In this document: positions 1 to 8,272 of the stretch, piece after piece | Numbering within the stretch: position 1 is the stretch's first letter | How the letters are laid out: every line of letters begins with the position of its first letter | Source: Yinghuangia soli | GTDB lineage: Bacteria; Actinomycetota; Actinomycetes; Streptomycetales; Streptomycetaceae | Length of the DNA stretch: 63,526 nucleotides | Assembly (NCBI RefSeq): GCF_021502675.1 | Contig: NZ_JAKFHA010000048.1 | Coordinates: 1-63,526, forward strand | Reading direction: 5' to 3' | Translations under genes and position numbers: made by a program | Notes under the pieces: generated by a model | Seen by the model: the letters and a program-made list of their open reading frames with translations, nothing else | Databases searched by the model: none | Told to the model about the DNA's origin: nothing

Positions 1-310
1 CGCGGAACGGCCGGGCGGTACCCGGCGGTCGCGGGGGCGCGTCCCGGCGGATGCCCCCGGCCGTTCCGCACCCTTCTCTGCTCCACTCTCTGCGCCACGC
101 GTTTCTCTGCTCCACGCGTTCGACTTTCGTCGGATTCGTCCGCACCGAGCCGTGCTCTCCGGCGGCCTTTCGTCGGATCATCCGATCGCCCGTACGCCGA
201 TCCACCCGCCACAATCGGCCGGAACGCCCCTTACCGGGCGGTTGCCGCGTACCCGTCCTGTACGCCGCCCCGGCCACCTCCCGCACACCGAACCGACTTC
301 AGGAGTCCGC
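1..310. other. gene-free left edge, leader of the 311 gene
   Basis: I see no convincing gene here; open frames in the stretch have no recognisable protein pattern. It is the upstream region of the gene starting at 311. The AGGAG at about 300-304 is that gene's ribosome binding site. Confidence 0.5.
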
Positions 311-700
311 ATGGCTCGCATGTTCCTCAACGGCCAGGCGATGGAAGGCGGCCCCTTCCACCACCACCTCAAGGGCGCGCCGCTGGTCATGAAGACCCGC
401 ACCGCCCCCGGCTACCGCTTCTTCTCGATCGGCGACCGCTGCCCGGGCCTGCTGCCCGCGCCCGGCACCGACACGCAGATCGAGGGCGAGGTGTACGACG
501 TCCCCGAAGAGGTGCTGCGCGACGAACTGCTGCCCACCGAGCCGGCGGAGCTGGAGTTCGGCATCATCAAGCTCGAGGACGGTTCGGCCTCCTTCTCCAT
601 GATCCTGCGCGTCGGCGAGCTGGAAAGCGGCAAGCACAAGGAGATCACCGAGTTCGGCGGCTGGCGCAACTACCTCAAGACCCTCGGCCGCGAGAGCTGA
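311..700 (+). CDS. gamma-glutamylcyclotransferase-fold protein (allophanate hydrolase C-terminal-like)
   Basis: A 129-residue protein that looks like one gamma-glutamylcyclotransferase (BtrG/AtzF C-terminal type) domain. The opening MARMFLNGQAMEGGPFHHHL and the central GxVYDVPEE stretch resemble the small domain fused to allophanate hydrolases, where it is thought to process small amide substrates. The amidase half is absent, so allophanate hydrolysis itself cannot be claimed. ATG 311 is chosen because AGGAG lies about 7 bases upstream and the family similarity begins there, although the frame is open further left. It stands alone and converges on the next gene through a strong terminator. 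A link to urea from the purine-catabolism island downstream is possible but is inference only. Confidence 0.75.
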   Translation: MARMFLNGQAMEGGPFHHHLKGAPLVMKTRTAPGYRFFSIGDRCPGLLPAPGTDTQIEGEVYDVPEEVLRDELLPTEPAELEFGIIKLEDGSASFSMILRVGELESGKHKEITEFGGWRNYLKTLGRES

Positions 701-769
701 GCCCTGCGGCCTGAGGCCCTGAAGCATCGGCCGGGGCGCATCCCCGCTCACCCCGGCCGAGCAGGAACA

Positions 770-807
770 CCGAAGTCCCGTACCCGGGGAGGGGTACGGG
801 ACTTCGG
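770..807. terminator. bidirectional terminator, perfect 16-bp stem
   Basis: Arms at 770-785 and 792-807 are perfectly complementary over 16 bp, with a 6-base loop (GGGGAG). It lies between the convergent genes ending at 700 and 864 and suits both. There is no long U tract, as is usual for high-GC actinomycete terminators. Confidence 0.85.
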
Positions 808-863
808 CCTTTCCGCCGCGGCCGGGTTGGTGGGCGGCCGCAGCCGTCTCGGGGCCCGGCGGC

Positions 864-1358
864 TCAGCGGCCGGTCACGGTGGCCTCCAGCCGGGAGATG
901 AGCCGCAGCACCTCGGCGCGATGCGACGCCGAGGTGATCCAGGCCGGCAGCCGGGACACCAGCGTCATGCGGATGCCCTCCTCGGTCCACGCGTCCTCGC
1001 GCAGCTCGGCCGCCACGTACCGGCGGATCAGCGCCAGGTGGTTGAGGTTGTACGCCCACAACAGCCCGTGCCGCGTGCTGAGTTGCAGCCACAGCGGCAG
1101 ATAGAAGTACGGGTCGTACATGTGCGTGGCCCGCGCATTGGGCATCGCGTACACGCCGGAGTCCTTGTCCCGCGTGTGCCCACAGTCGGCGCACACCAGG
1201 CGCCGCGACTGGAACGGCGACATGACCAGGCGCTTGGGGTAGGCCACCACCCGTGCCAGCGCCTCGCACTTGGGGCACCGGATCAGGATCTCGTCCATGA
1301 AGTCGTAGATGGTGGACAGGTCGTCGCGGAAGCGCGGCGGGGACTCGGACGGCACCAT
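864..1358 (-). CDS. TFIIB-type zinc-ribbon conserved hypothetical protein
   Basis: A protein of about 164 residues with an N-terminal four-cysteine zinc ribbon (CPKC then, about 32 residues on, CADC). The rest is rich in Trp, Tyr and Leu (YDPYFYLPLWLQ, LLWAYNLNHLALIRRYV), a pattern common in unnamed actinobacterial zinc-ribbon proteins. The function is unknown; the ribbon could bind nucleic acid or protein. ATG at 1358 is chosen because the complement of 1369-1375 gives GAGAGGAG about 10 bases upstream, and the 59 residues before it in frame are low-complexity. It is transcribed alone, divergent from the gene at 1752. Confidence 0.7.
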   Translation of the reverse strand: MVPSESPPRFRDDLSTIYDFMDEILIRCPKCEALARVVAYPKRLVMSPFQSRRLVCADCGHTRDKDSGVYAMPNARATHMYDPYFYLPLWLQLSTRHGLLWAYNLNHLALIRRYVAAELREDAWTEEGIRMTLVSRLPAWITSASHRAEVLRLISRLEATVTGR

Positions 1359-1751
1359 CGCTGGGGCACTCCTCTCACGGCACGGGAAGGTCGCGAGCAT
1401 CCGGGCGGGAACGGCGGCCGCCGCGGGCCCTGGTCCCGCCCGGGGGAGCGGGGGGATCCGAGGGAGTCCCCTCTTGCGGCACCGCCGACGAACGTCGACT
1501 GCGCCCATGCAACATCCCCGGGGCACCCCGTACATGAGTGTCCGTACTCAAGTACCTTGCGCACCAACACTGATCCCACGCCCCGCCATTTGCTCCCGTA
1601 CGCAACCGACCGGTCACGCAACGTCTGTTCTGGCATTCGGGATTCCCGGGCCCTTTCGGGATATCCCGGACGGGCAAGTACGGACAAAGCTACGCTGGTC
1701 GACCGCAGCCAAGGGGATGGTTGCGTTCTGCCGACGGAGGGGGACACCGTC
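1359..1751. other. divergent intergenic region with palindromes
   Basis: No gene is supported in these 393 bases. The region holds the 5' sides of two divergent genes. GTACTCAAGTAC at 1544-1555 is an inverted repeat, and two CGGGAT-type palindromes lie closer to the 1752 gene (listed separately). A GGAGGGGG ribosome binding site precedes ATG 1752. Confidence 0.5.
1638..1668. promoter_or_regulatory. paired palindromes, possible operator
   Basis: CGGGATTCCCG at 1638-1648 and CGGGATATCCCG at 1657-1668 are both near-perfect palindromes with centres about two helical turns apart, 84-114 bases upstream of ATG 1752. The geometry suggests a dimer-binding operator, but no cognate regulator is evident nearby. 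Confidence 0.35.
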
Positions 1752-2543
1752 ATGGCAATTCCTGTCGTCACGTTCGCCAATGGCATCGCCGCATTGCAGG
1801 GCGCCGCCGCCGGGACACCGGCCGCGGCGCTCGCGACCGCGTACGCCGGACAACTCAACGCGCTCGCCGGATGGCCCGGCGGGGCACCGTCGATCCAGCA
1901 GGTCCACCAGCACGGCCTCGCCGAACCCAAGGCGCACTACGTCGGGGGCGCGGCAACGCCCCGCAGGCCGTGCGGACGCTGACCACCTGGCTGGCGACGT
2001 ACGTCCCGATCTACACGGGTGCGGGTGTCGCGGTCGGCAATGCGATGGCCGCCAACGCCGCGGACCCGGCCGCCGCCCTGCAGTTCACCAGCACGATCCA
2101 CAACCCGGGCGCGAACGGCGCGACCGCCTACCTGGCCACGTACTCGACCTTCCAGGTCTACCACTACGAGCGCGTGAAGCAGTTCAGCGCGTCGCAAGTT
2201 GGAAGCCAACATCACCGCGAACTACCCGGCGGGCACCCCGGTGGCCAGGCTGTACCGCGCGGAGTGGCAGCGGGCCGGGTTGTCGACCACGGCCAAGATC
2301 GGCCTGTACGCCTGCATGGTGACGCACCTGCAGAACGCGCACGCCGGGGCCGCGGCCTTCCCGGCGGGGCTCGCGCTGCCCGCGCTGCTCGACACCAACG
2401 CGAAGAACGAAGTCGTCGCGTGGATGAAGGTCAACAACCTCCCGATCGTGGTCACCGCCTTCAGCAAGGACCTCGTACGCACCATGCTGCCGGCCCTCGC
2501 CCCGCGCGTGATCGACCCCAAGTGGGTGGCCCGCGCCCAATAG
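1752..2543 (+). pseudogene. hypothetical protein with two compensating frameshifts
   Basis: Starts at ATG 1752 after a strong GGAGGGGG site, but the frame breaks near 1952 and is restored near 2195. Around 1950-1956 one G appears to be missing from a GCGGGCAAC-like stretch: the first frame ends in ATPRRPCGR while the next continues GNAPQAVRTLTTWLATY. Around 2195-2200 one extra A in CGCAAGTTG moves the reading back, giving ASQ-LEANITANYPAG. Read with both corrections, the product is about 263 residues, alanine-rich and probably helical, ending DPKWVARAQ. I do not recognise the family. Two opposite single-base changes that together restore a full-length product suggest sequencing or assembly errors rather than decay, but a real mutant pair cannot be excluded. 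Confidence 0.65.
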
Positions 2544-2560
2544 CCGGGGCTCGCAACCGA

Positions 2561-2590
2561 CTTCCCGGCAGGCCGCCGCCTGCCGGGAAG
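2561..2590. terminator. terminator between convergent genes
   Basis: A perfect 12-bp stem (2561-2572 with 2579-2590) and a 6-base loop CCGCCG. It sits between the end of the 1752-2543 gene and the end of the DUF2867 gene and can serve both strands. Confidence 0.8.
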
Positions 2591-2611
2591 CGGTCCCGGG
2601 AACGCAGGCGG

Positions 2612-3211
2612 TCAGGCGGCGGCGGCCCGGCTCGGGGCGGTCTCCTGCCACTTGCGGCCGATGGCGTTCAGGAGCGCCGGGTACACGCCCAGATAGCGGA
2701 ACGGCTTGATGCCCAGCATGTAGAGCCTGCCGAGGCGGCCGTTGGGCTTGACCAGCACGGCCATCTGGCCGCGGTAGCCGCCCTTTTCGTCCGGGACCCA
2801 GCTGATGTGCATGACGCCGTGCATCGTCTTGTTGGCCGTCTCCGCCACCCACTCGTCGTGCGTCCGGTAGACGGTCTTGAACGGCAGTGCCCGCATGTCG
2901 GGGCCGGGGTGGGCGTCCTTCAGGTCGGCGGGCAGGCGGTCGCGGAGAGTCGCGACCCGGCCTCCGATGCCGTCCTGCGGGCGGTCCCAGCCGAACAGCG
3001 CGCCGAGCTTCCACCGCAGCGCGAACAGGGCCCGGGAGGCGAGCGAAGACCCGTGCGCCTTCTCGCCCTCGGTGAACTGCTTGACCAGGTGGGCGAGGTC
3101 GTCGGGTCCGCCGTGGGTGGGCAGGATCCAGACGTCCTCGAGCTCGAAGTCGTCGGCGATCTCGTGGATGCGCCATGGGTGGTCGGTGTGCGCGGAACTC
3201 GGGAGACGCAT
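2612..3211 (-). CDS. DUF2867 domain protein
   Basis: About 199 residues. The pattern fits DUF2867, a domain found alone or at the C-terminus of SDR-like NAD(P)-binding proteins: ALFGWDRPQDGIG, FKTVYRTHDEWVAETANKT, MHISWVP, GRLGRLYMLGIKPFRYLGVYPALL. No Rossmann domain is present here. The biochemical role is unknown. ATG 3211 precedes RLPSSAHTDHPWRIHEIADDFE, where family similarity begins; earlier in-frame residues would overlap the operator region. It is divergent from a TetR regulator, and the shared 103-bp region carries two identical-type palindromes, so it is very likely that regulator's target. Confidence 0.8.
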   Translation of the reverse strand: MRLPSSAHTDHPWRIHEIADDFELEDVWILPTHGGPDDLAHLVKQFTEGEKAHGSSLASRALFALRWKLGALFGWDRPQDGIGGRVATLRDRLPADLKDAHPGPDMRALPFKTVYRTHDEWVAETANKTMHGVMHISWVPDEKGGYRGQMAVLVKPNGRLGRLYMLGIKPFRYLGVYPALLNAIGRKWQETAPSRAAAA

Positions 3212-3236
3212 GGTCGGCCCCTGCCTGACGTCGATG

Positions 3237-3287
3237 TATACGATGCCGTATAGATCAAGCGTACGCGGGTTTATACGGTGCCGTATA
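3237..3287. promoter_or_regulatory. twin TetR operators
   Basis: TATACGATGCCGTATA at 3237-3252 and TATACGGTGCCGTATA at 3272-3287 differ at one base and share the form TATACG-N4-CGTATA. They sit 35 bp apart in the gap between the DUF2867 and TetR genes, placed to control both promoters. Confidence 0.75.
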
Positions 3288-3314
3288 CATCGACGGTGTG
3301 AAGGAGGCCACAGC

Positions 3315-3878
3315 ATGGGTGCGATCCGCACGCCCCGCGGCAAGTGGGTCGAGGAGGGCCTGCGCGCACTCGGCGCCGGCGGCCCCGAGGCAGTGCGCAT
3401 CGAGGTGCTCGCCCAAGCGCTCGGGGTCAGCAAGGGCGGCTTCTACGGCTACTTCCGCAACCGCGAGGCACTCCTCGACGAGATGCTCGACACCTGGGAG
3501 CACGAGATCACCGAGGCGGTGATCGAGCAGGTCGAGGCAGACGGCGGAGACGCCCGCGAGAAACTGGCCCGCCTCTTCGGCATCGCGGCCGCGGCCGTGG
3601 ACGCCCCCACCCGGGGCGTGGCCGCCGACCTGGCGATCCGCGAATGGGCCCGCCGAGACCCCGGCGTCGCGGAGCGGCTGCGCCGCACCGACAACCGCCG
3701 GATGGACTATCTGCGGTCGCTCTTCCGCGAGTTCGTTGCCGACGAGGCCGATGTCGAGCGCCGCAGCATGATCGTCTTCACCCTCCGCATCGGCAACTTC
3801 CTGATGGCCGCCGACCCGCCGCCCGGCACTACCCGCGGGGACGTCCTCCGCGACATCACCGCCTGGCTCCTGGACTGA
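3315..3878 (+). CDS. TetR family transcriptional regulator
   Basis: A 187-residue TetR protein. The DNA-binding HTH lies at about residues 25-47 (VLAQALGVSKGGFYGYFRNREAL); the rest is a helical ligand-binding and dimerisation domain with IREWARRDPGVAERLRR. ATG 3315 has AAGGAGG about 8 bases upstream. Divergent from the DUF2867 gene with two operators between them, so it probably represses itself and that gene and responds to a small molecule. The ligand cannot be told from sequence. Confidence 0.9.
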   Translation: MGAIRTPRGKWVEEGLRALGAGGPEAVRIEVLAQALGVSKGGFYGYFRNREALLDEMLDTWEHEITEAVIEQVEADGGDAREKLARLFGIAAAAVDAPTRGVAADLAIREWARRDPGVAERLRRTDNRRMDYLRSLFREFVADEADVERRSMIVFTLRIGNFLMAADPPPGTTRGDVLRDITAWLLD

Positions 3879-3957
3879 GGCCGCTCCCGGCACCCGCGTA
3901 CCCTGTTCGCGGCGCGGCCGCGGCGGGCGGCGCCGGACTGCGATCGGGGGATCGACT

Positions 3958-6048
3958 GTGGAAGGCCAGCTCCTCGACGGGCGCTACCGATGCCTCGCGC
4001 GCATCGGCAGCGGGGGAATGGGCGACGTGTGGCGCTGCCGCGACGAGCGCATCGGGCGGGACGTCGCCGTCAAGCTGCTGCCGTACGCCGCGAACTCGGG
4101 CGGTACACCGGACCGCTTCGAGCGCGAGGCGCGCATCGTCGGCACGCTGGCCAGCCCGGCGATCGTCACCGTCCACGACTACGGGCAAACCGAGGTCGGC
4201 GGTCGCCTGACGCCGTACCTGGTGATGGAGCTCCTCGACGGCACCGCGCTGAACACCCGGCTCATGACCGGCGAGCCGGTCCCCATCGCCGACGTCGCGG
4301 CATGGGGAAGCGCAGTGTGCGTCGCCCTTGAACACGCCCACGCCCGCGGCGTCGTGCACCGCGACATCAAACCCGCCAACGTCTTCTTGTGCGCCGACGG
4401 CTCGGTCAAGGTCCTCGACTTCGGCATCGCCCGCCTCGTCGAGCCGGATGCCGCCGGGCACACCCCCATGACGGTCTCCGGCATGATCCTCGGCACCCCG
4501 CACTACATGTCCCCGGAGCAAGCAGGCGGCCAGAAGGCGGACCACCGCAGCGACTTGTACTCGCTGGGATGCCTGCTCTACGCCCTGGTAGACGGGCAGC
4601 CTCCCTTCCATGCCGAGTCGATGTACGGCATAGCCATGCAGCACCTGACCGCCCAGCCGAGCCCGCCGGGACAGGAACGCCCGGATCTGCCATCCGACTT
4701 GCGCCGTCTGATCCTCGATCTGCTGGCCAAGTCCCCTGAGGACCGTCCGCAGAGCGCCGAGGAGGTACGCGGACGCCTTACCGCCCTCGCGGTGACACCG
4801 GTCACCACCCCTGTCGCGAACGGCAGTGCGCCTGCATCACCGCCCCCGCCGCCCACCGCACCGCCGCCCACCCTGATAACCCGCGAACCGGCCACCCGCG
4901 GCGGCCGGTTTGTCGTCGCCGCTGTGGCGGCCGCCGTGGCTCTCGCCCTCGCGATCGTCCTCGCCGTCCAATGGCAAGGCGACGACACGGGTACGAAGGG
5001 CAAAGCCGGCGGAGCCGGCCCGGCAAACGCGAGCAAGACCCCTACTGCCGGCCCGAGCACCACCTCCAGCGCGAAATCCGACCCGGCCGTGAATCCCGGC
5101 GCCGGGCAGACCGGTGCCGTCCCCGCCACCATCGACGAAGCGGGCACCCGCGAGTCGACCGCCCCGCTCATGGCGAGGATCCGGGCTGCCGACCCCTGCG
5201 CGATGCTGGACCGCGAATTCCCCAAGCGCTTCGGCCCCGTCGTCGTCGAGACGGCCCGCAAAGCGCAAGACTTCACCGAGTGCCAGATCCTGGCGAGCAA
5301 CGGCGGCCCGACCGACCTCAGCGTTCGGTTCCGGGTCAAGTTGGGTGTACCGCTCACTGCCGCGGAGCGCGCCAAGACGACCCCGGCCACGGAGAACGGC
5401 GTGGCGCTCTTCGAACAGCCGGCACCGGCGACGGCCAACACCTGCACCGTCGTCCTCCCCTTCGGGGACACCGGCTTCGGTGCGGAGGTGTACGTCAACC
5501 AGCACTACCCGAACAAGGGGTCGGACCAGGCGCCGTGGGCCGAGGGGTGTGCGACGGCCAGGGCGTACGCGGCCCTCGTCGCCCCGAAGGTCTCCGCGCT
5601 GGCGCCGCGCGGAACCGCCCCGGCCGGTCGGACACTCGTCGGCAAGGACCCCTGCAACGACATCGACCTGAGCACGCTCAAGGCCGAAGGCTGGTTGTAC
5701 CAGGGGGTCACCCGGGACCTGCCGTACCGCTGCGAGGCCCTGATGGTGAACGGCGACTCGGAGTACACCGTCTCGATCACCTTCGAACGTGATGCCGAGC
5801 AAGTCGCCGAGTCCGCTACACCGCTCTCGGTACGCGGCATGAAGGGGATCCTCCTGCCAGGCAACGACAGGGCGTCCTTCTGCATTGCGTCGCTGACCTA
5901 CCTCCCCCAGACCTCGAGCACTGCCTGGGACGCCCATCTCATCAGCGTCCATGTCGACCGGAAGTCCGACAAGGGCGGTGCCACACTGGACACTTGCACG
6001 CTTGCCGAGACGGCCTACAACGTGGTGACCGCGGCGCTCGGGAGCTGA
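3958..6048 (+). CDS. membrane Ser/Thr protein kinase with duplicated extracellular domain
   Basis: A 696-residue PknB-type kinase starting at GTG 3958. The catalytic domain (about 10-270) has the glycine loop GSGGMG (17-22), VAVK lysine (39), HRDIKPANV, DFGIAR and the APE-like SPE motif. A Pro/Ala linker leads to one membrane helix (about 318-340), then an extracellular part. There are no PASTA repeats. The outer part seems to be two related units, each beginning DPC (about 417 and about 563) and each with further cysteines ending in a TCT motif, reminiscent of DUF3558-like sensor domains. It probably senses an external signal and phosphorylates cytoplasmic targets. It is monocistronic. Confidence 0.92.
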   Translation: MEGQLLDGRYRCLARIGSGGMGDVWRCRDERIGRDVAVKLLPYAANSGGTPDRFEREARIVGTLASPAIVTVHDYGQTEVGGRLTPYLVMELLDGTALNTRLMTGEPVPIADVAAWGSAVCVALEHAHARGVVHRDIKPANVFLCADGSVKVLDFGIARLVEPDAAGHTPMTVSGMILGTPHYMSPEQAGGQKADHRSDLYSLGCLLYALVDGQPPFHAESMYGIAMQHLTAQPSPPGQERPDLPSDLRRLILDLLAKSPEDRPQSAEEVRGRLTALAVTPVTTPVANGSAPASPPPPPTAPPPTLITREPATRGGRFVVAAVAAAVALALAIVLAVQWQGDDTGTKGKAGGAGPANASKTPTAGPSTTSSAKSDPAVNPGAGQTGAVPATIDEAGTRESTAPLMARIRAADPCAMLDREFPKRFGPVVVETARKAQDFTECQILASNGGPTDLSVRFRVKLGVPLTAAERAKTTPATENGVALFEQPAPATANTCTVVLPFGDTGFGAEVYVNQHYPNKGSDQAPWAEGCATARAYAALVAPKVSALAPRGTAPAGRTLVGKDPCNDIDLSTLKAEGWLYQGVTRDLPYRCEALMVNGDSEYTVSITFERDAEQVAESATPLSVRGMKGILLPGNDRASFCIASLTYLPQTSSTAWDAHLISVHVDRKSDKGGATLDTCTLAETAYNVVTAALGS

Positions 6049-6366
6049 ACCCGCTCCGCAGCAAGCAGAGGTCTTGCCGGTGGGAGCAGCCTGCCAGGCG
6101 AGTTGGACTGCAACGGGGGCAGGCCTTGACGTTGGGGTTTCGCACGCGCAGGCACCTGGTGACGGTGCTGATCGCCGTGGGAATTGCGGTGGCCGCGGGG
6201 GTCTTCGCCGGCCCTCGTCCTCGTGCGCAGGAGGCGCAAGCGGGAAGGGGAGAGTGCGGCAACTCCGGCCGCGTAGCTTCCCGTTGCCGGTCCGGGCGGC
6301 AAGACCGGCTCGGCCCCGGGCGCTTTGTGCGGGCCGGGGCCGTGGCCTTGGAGGGCCGGCGTGGGG
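6049..6366. other. gene-free stretch, possible decayed small membrane protein
   Basis: No intact gene is supported. On the plus strand a frame around 6120-6210 reads like a membrane helix (HLVTVLIAVGIAVAAGVFAG). A second frame from 6211 to the stop at 6274 reads LVLVRRRRKREGESAATPAA, the sort of basic tail that follows such a helix. The two could be joined only through a frameshift, so this may be a broken small membrane gene or chance. A terminator hairpin follows. Confidence 0.3.
6311..6342. terminator. terminator of the uricase operon
   Basis: CGGCCCCGG at 6311-6319 pairs with CCGGGGCCG at 6334-6342, a 9-bp stem with a 14-base loop. It lies just beyond the 3' end of the minus-strand uricase gene. 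Confidence 0.55.
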
Positions 6367-7278
6367 TCAGTCGACCGGGATGACCGGGGTGACGCCTTCG
6401 CGGTGCACGGTGCCCTCGATCAGGCCGTACGGGCGGTCCGCCGCGAAGTAGACCTCGTTGTCGTTCTTCTGCCCGAACGGGCTGAGGTCCACCAGGAAGT
6501 GGTGCTTGTTGGGCAGCGAGAGGCGGATCTCGTCGATCTCCGGGCGGTTGTTGAGGACCCGGTTGCCCATCGCGAACAGCGTCTGCTGCAGCGAGTACGA
6601 GTAGGTCTCCGCGAACGCCTCCAGCAGGTGGCGCTTCACCTGGGCGTACGAGCGCTCGAAGTTCACCGGGGCGAGCTCGTCGCCGCTCCACGAGAAGCGC
6701 CAGCGGGCGTTCACCTCGGTGGCCAGGATGCGGTCGTACGCCTCCTGCAGCGTGGTGTAGCGGTCCTTGATGTAGCCCCAGAACTCGGAGGCCGTGGTGT
6801 TCATGACCACGAGGCCGGAGAGACCCGAGATGATCTGGAACTGCGAGCCGTCGTAGACGATTTCGCTGGTGCGGGTCTCCGCGCCGTCGCGTACGAAGGA
6901 GTGCTGCAACTCGTCGGCGCCGATGAACCGGTTGCGCGAGTCGGGCGTCGCGATGCGGTTCCAGGTGTATTCCTCGATGCGGATGCGGGCCCGGGTGATG
7001 GTGGGCTGCGAGTCCACGAAGTGGCGCGCGAGGAGTACGCCGAAGTCCTCGGCGGAGGTGACGCCGTGCTCCTGGGCGAAGGCGTACACCGTGTTCTTGG
7101 TCGTGTCGGTCGGCAGCACCTCGGCGTTGCCGCCGGTGAAGTGCGTGTCCGCGAGGTCTCCGGAGAGAGCGACGCTGACGTTGAGGTCCTTGACCTCGTG
7201 CCGAGTGCCGTCGCGGCGAACCCGGACGATCCGGTTCTCCGCCTTTCCGTACTGGTTCTGGCCGAGCACCATCGGCAT
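6367..7278 (-). CDS. pucL: uricase (urate oxidase)
   Basis: A 303-residue cofactor-free urate oxidase that converts urate, O2 and water to 5-hydroxyisourate and H2O2. Typical family blocks are visible: VLGQNQYGKAENRIVRV at the start, TDTTKNTVYAFAQEHG with the conserved active-site Thr, SGLSGLVVMNTTASEFWGY, and the C-terminal NKHHFLVDLSPFGQKNDNEVY. Length matches the family. It is the last gene of a three-gene operon, 3 bases after the HIU hydrolase gene, so the products of steps one to three are co-produced. Confidence 0.96.
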   Translation of the reverse strand: MPMVLGQNQYGKAENRIVRVRRDGTRHEVKDLNVSVALSGDLADTHFTGGNAEVLPTDTTKNTVYAFAQEHGVTSAEDFGVLLARHFVDSQPTITRARIRIEEYTWNRIATPDSRNRFIGADELQHSFVRDGAETRTSEIVYDGSQFQIISGLSGLVVMNTTASEFWGYIKDRYTTLQEAYDRILATEVNARWRFSWSGDELAPVNFERSYAQVKRHLLEAFAETYSYSLQQTLFAMGNRVLNNRPEIDEIRLSLPNKHHFLVDLSPFGQKNDNEVYFAADRPYGLIEGTVHREGVTPVIPVD

Positions 7279-7281
7279 GGT

Positions 7282-7620
7282 CTAGCTCCCTCGGTAAACG
7301 GAGTATCCGTACGGGTTGAGCAGGAGTGGTACGTGGTAATGGGGGCGCGCCGGGTCGGTGGTGAAGACCACCTGGACCTCGGGGAAGAAGGCGTCCTCGC
7401 CGCGGGCCGCGCGGTAGCCGGCCACGTCGAAACGCAGCCGGACCGTGGCCGGGGCGGGGGCCACCTCGGGAAGGTCGGGGCACCGGCCGTCGGCGTTGGT
7501 GTGCGAGGTGGCGAGCACCTGCCACGCGCCGTCGGCGCCGAGTACCGCGAGTTCCACCGCGACGTCGCGCGCCGGGTCGCCGGCGCTGGTGTCGAGGATG
7601 TGGGTCGATACGGCGGTCAT
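7282..7620 (-). CDS. uraH: 5-hydroxyisourate hydrolase (transthyretin-related)
   Basis: 112 residues of the transthyretin-related family, which hydrolyses 5-hydroxyisourate to OHCU. The N-terminal signature STHILDTSAGDPA carries the active-site His, and the protein ends HYHVPLLLNPYGYSVYRGS, the diagnostic C-terminal YRGS. ATG 7620 overlaps the stop of the upstream OHCU decarboxylase gene by 4 bases, so translation is probably coupled. Confidence 0.95.
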   Translation of the reverse strand: MTAVSTHILDTSAGDPARDVAVELAVLGADGAWQVLATSHTNADGRCPDLPEVAPAPATVRLRFDVAGYRAARGEDAFFPEVQVVFTTDPARPHYHVPLLLNPYGYSVYRGS

Positions 7621-8168
7621 GCCTGCACCAGCTTTTCCAGACGGATGCGGTTGATCTTGCGGAGCTCCTCGCGGGCGATGTCCCGCTCGGTGCCGGCGTC
7701 GTTGCCGAGCCGCTCGCGCAGCGCATCGAGCATCTCGGCGGCGGTCCGGCCGGTGGCGCAGATCAGGAAGACGTGGCCGAACCGGTCGAAGTACTGCTGG
7801 TTCGCGTCCGCCAGGTCGGCGAGCAGGGCGTTGCCCGCATCCCGGACGCCGGACTGCTCGCGCTGCGAAGTCGCGTCGCCGGCCCGGGGCTTGCCGATGA
7901 CCGCGTGTCCGGCCATCGCCTCGTCCAGGTCGGCGGAGGTGAGGCCGGACATCGCGAGGTCGGATGCGGCGAACAGCTCGTCCGTGTCGCGGTACGGCCG
8001 GCGCCCGGCGACGGTGTCGATCCAGCTGCGGCTGGCGCACACCTCGCCGAGGAGCTTGAGGGCGTCGTCCGGCTCGGCCTCGTTGAGGCGCGCGAGCCCG
8101 GGCAGCACGCCGGGGGATGCGGGGGATGCAGGGGGTGTGGGTACCGGTGAATCGGCTGATTCGGCCAC
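7617..8168 (-). CDS. uraD: 2-oxo-4-hydroxy-4-carboxy-5-ureidoimidazoline decarboxylase
   Basis: A 183-residue OHCU decarboxylase giving S-(+)-allantoin. Family blocks seen: LARLNEAEPDDALKLLGEVCAS, SWIDTVAGRRPY, MAGHAVIGKP with the conserved catalytic His, FDRFGHVFLICATGRTAAEML and EELRKINRIRLEKL. The first 20 residues are a Ser/Pro-rich extension. First gene of the uraD-uraH-pucL operon; its promoter lies in 8169-8377, which contains the inverted repeat at 8258-8272. Confidence 0.94.
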   Translation of the reverse strand: MAESADSPVPTPPASPASPGVLPGLARLNEAEPDDALKLLGEVCASRSWIDTVAGRRPYRDTDELFAASDLAMSGLTSADLDEAMAGHAVIGKPRAGDATSQREQSGVRDAGNALLADLADANQQYFDRFGHVFLICATGRTAAEMLDALRERLGNDAGTERDIAREELRKINRIRLEKLVQA

Positions 8169-8257
8169 GCCGGCCTCCTGGACGGGAACGGAGTCATCGC
8201 GTCCGGATCATCGGAACCGCGCTCGGTTCGAACCGTAGGTCGGCAGGTGACGTGGCG

Positions 8258-8272
8258 TCAACAGTTTGTTGA
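8258..8272. promoter_or_regulatory. purine-catabolism operator, copy 1
   Basis: TCAACAGTTTGTTGA is a perfect inverted repeat, TCAACA-N3-TGTTGA, about 90 bases upstream of uraD. Its reverse complement matches 13 of 15 bases of the site at 9083-9097 in the other promoter of the island, so both probably bind one regulator. That protein may be the HTH protein encoded at 8378-8749 or an unlinked IclR-type AllR-like repressor. Confidence 0.6.

Noticed and set aside
1940-2200. Programmed frameshift in the 1752 gene
   Set aside because: Two shifts in opposite directions without slippery sequence or downstream structure fit errors or mutations better.
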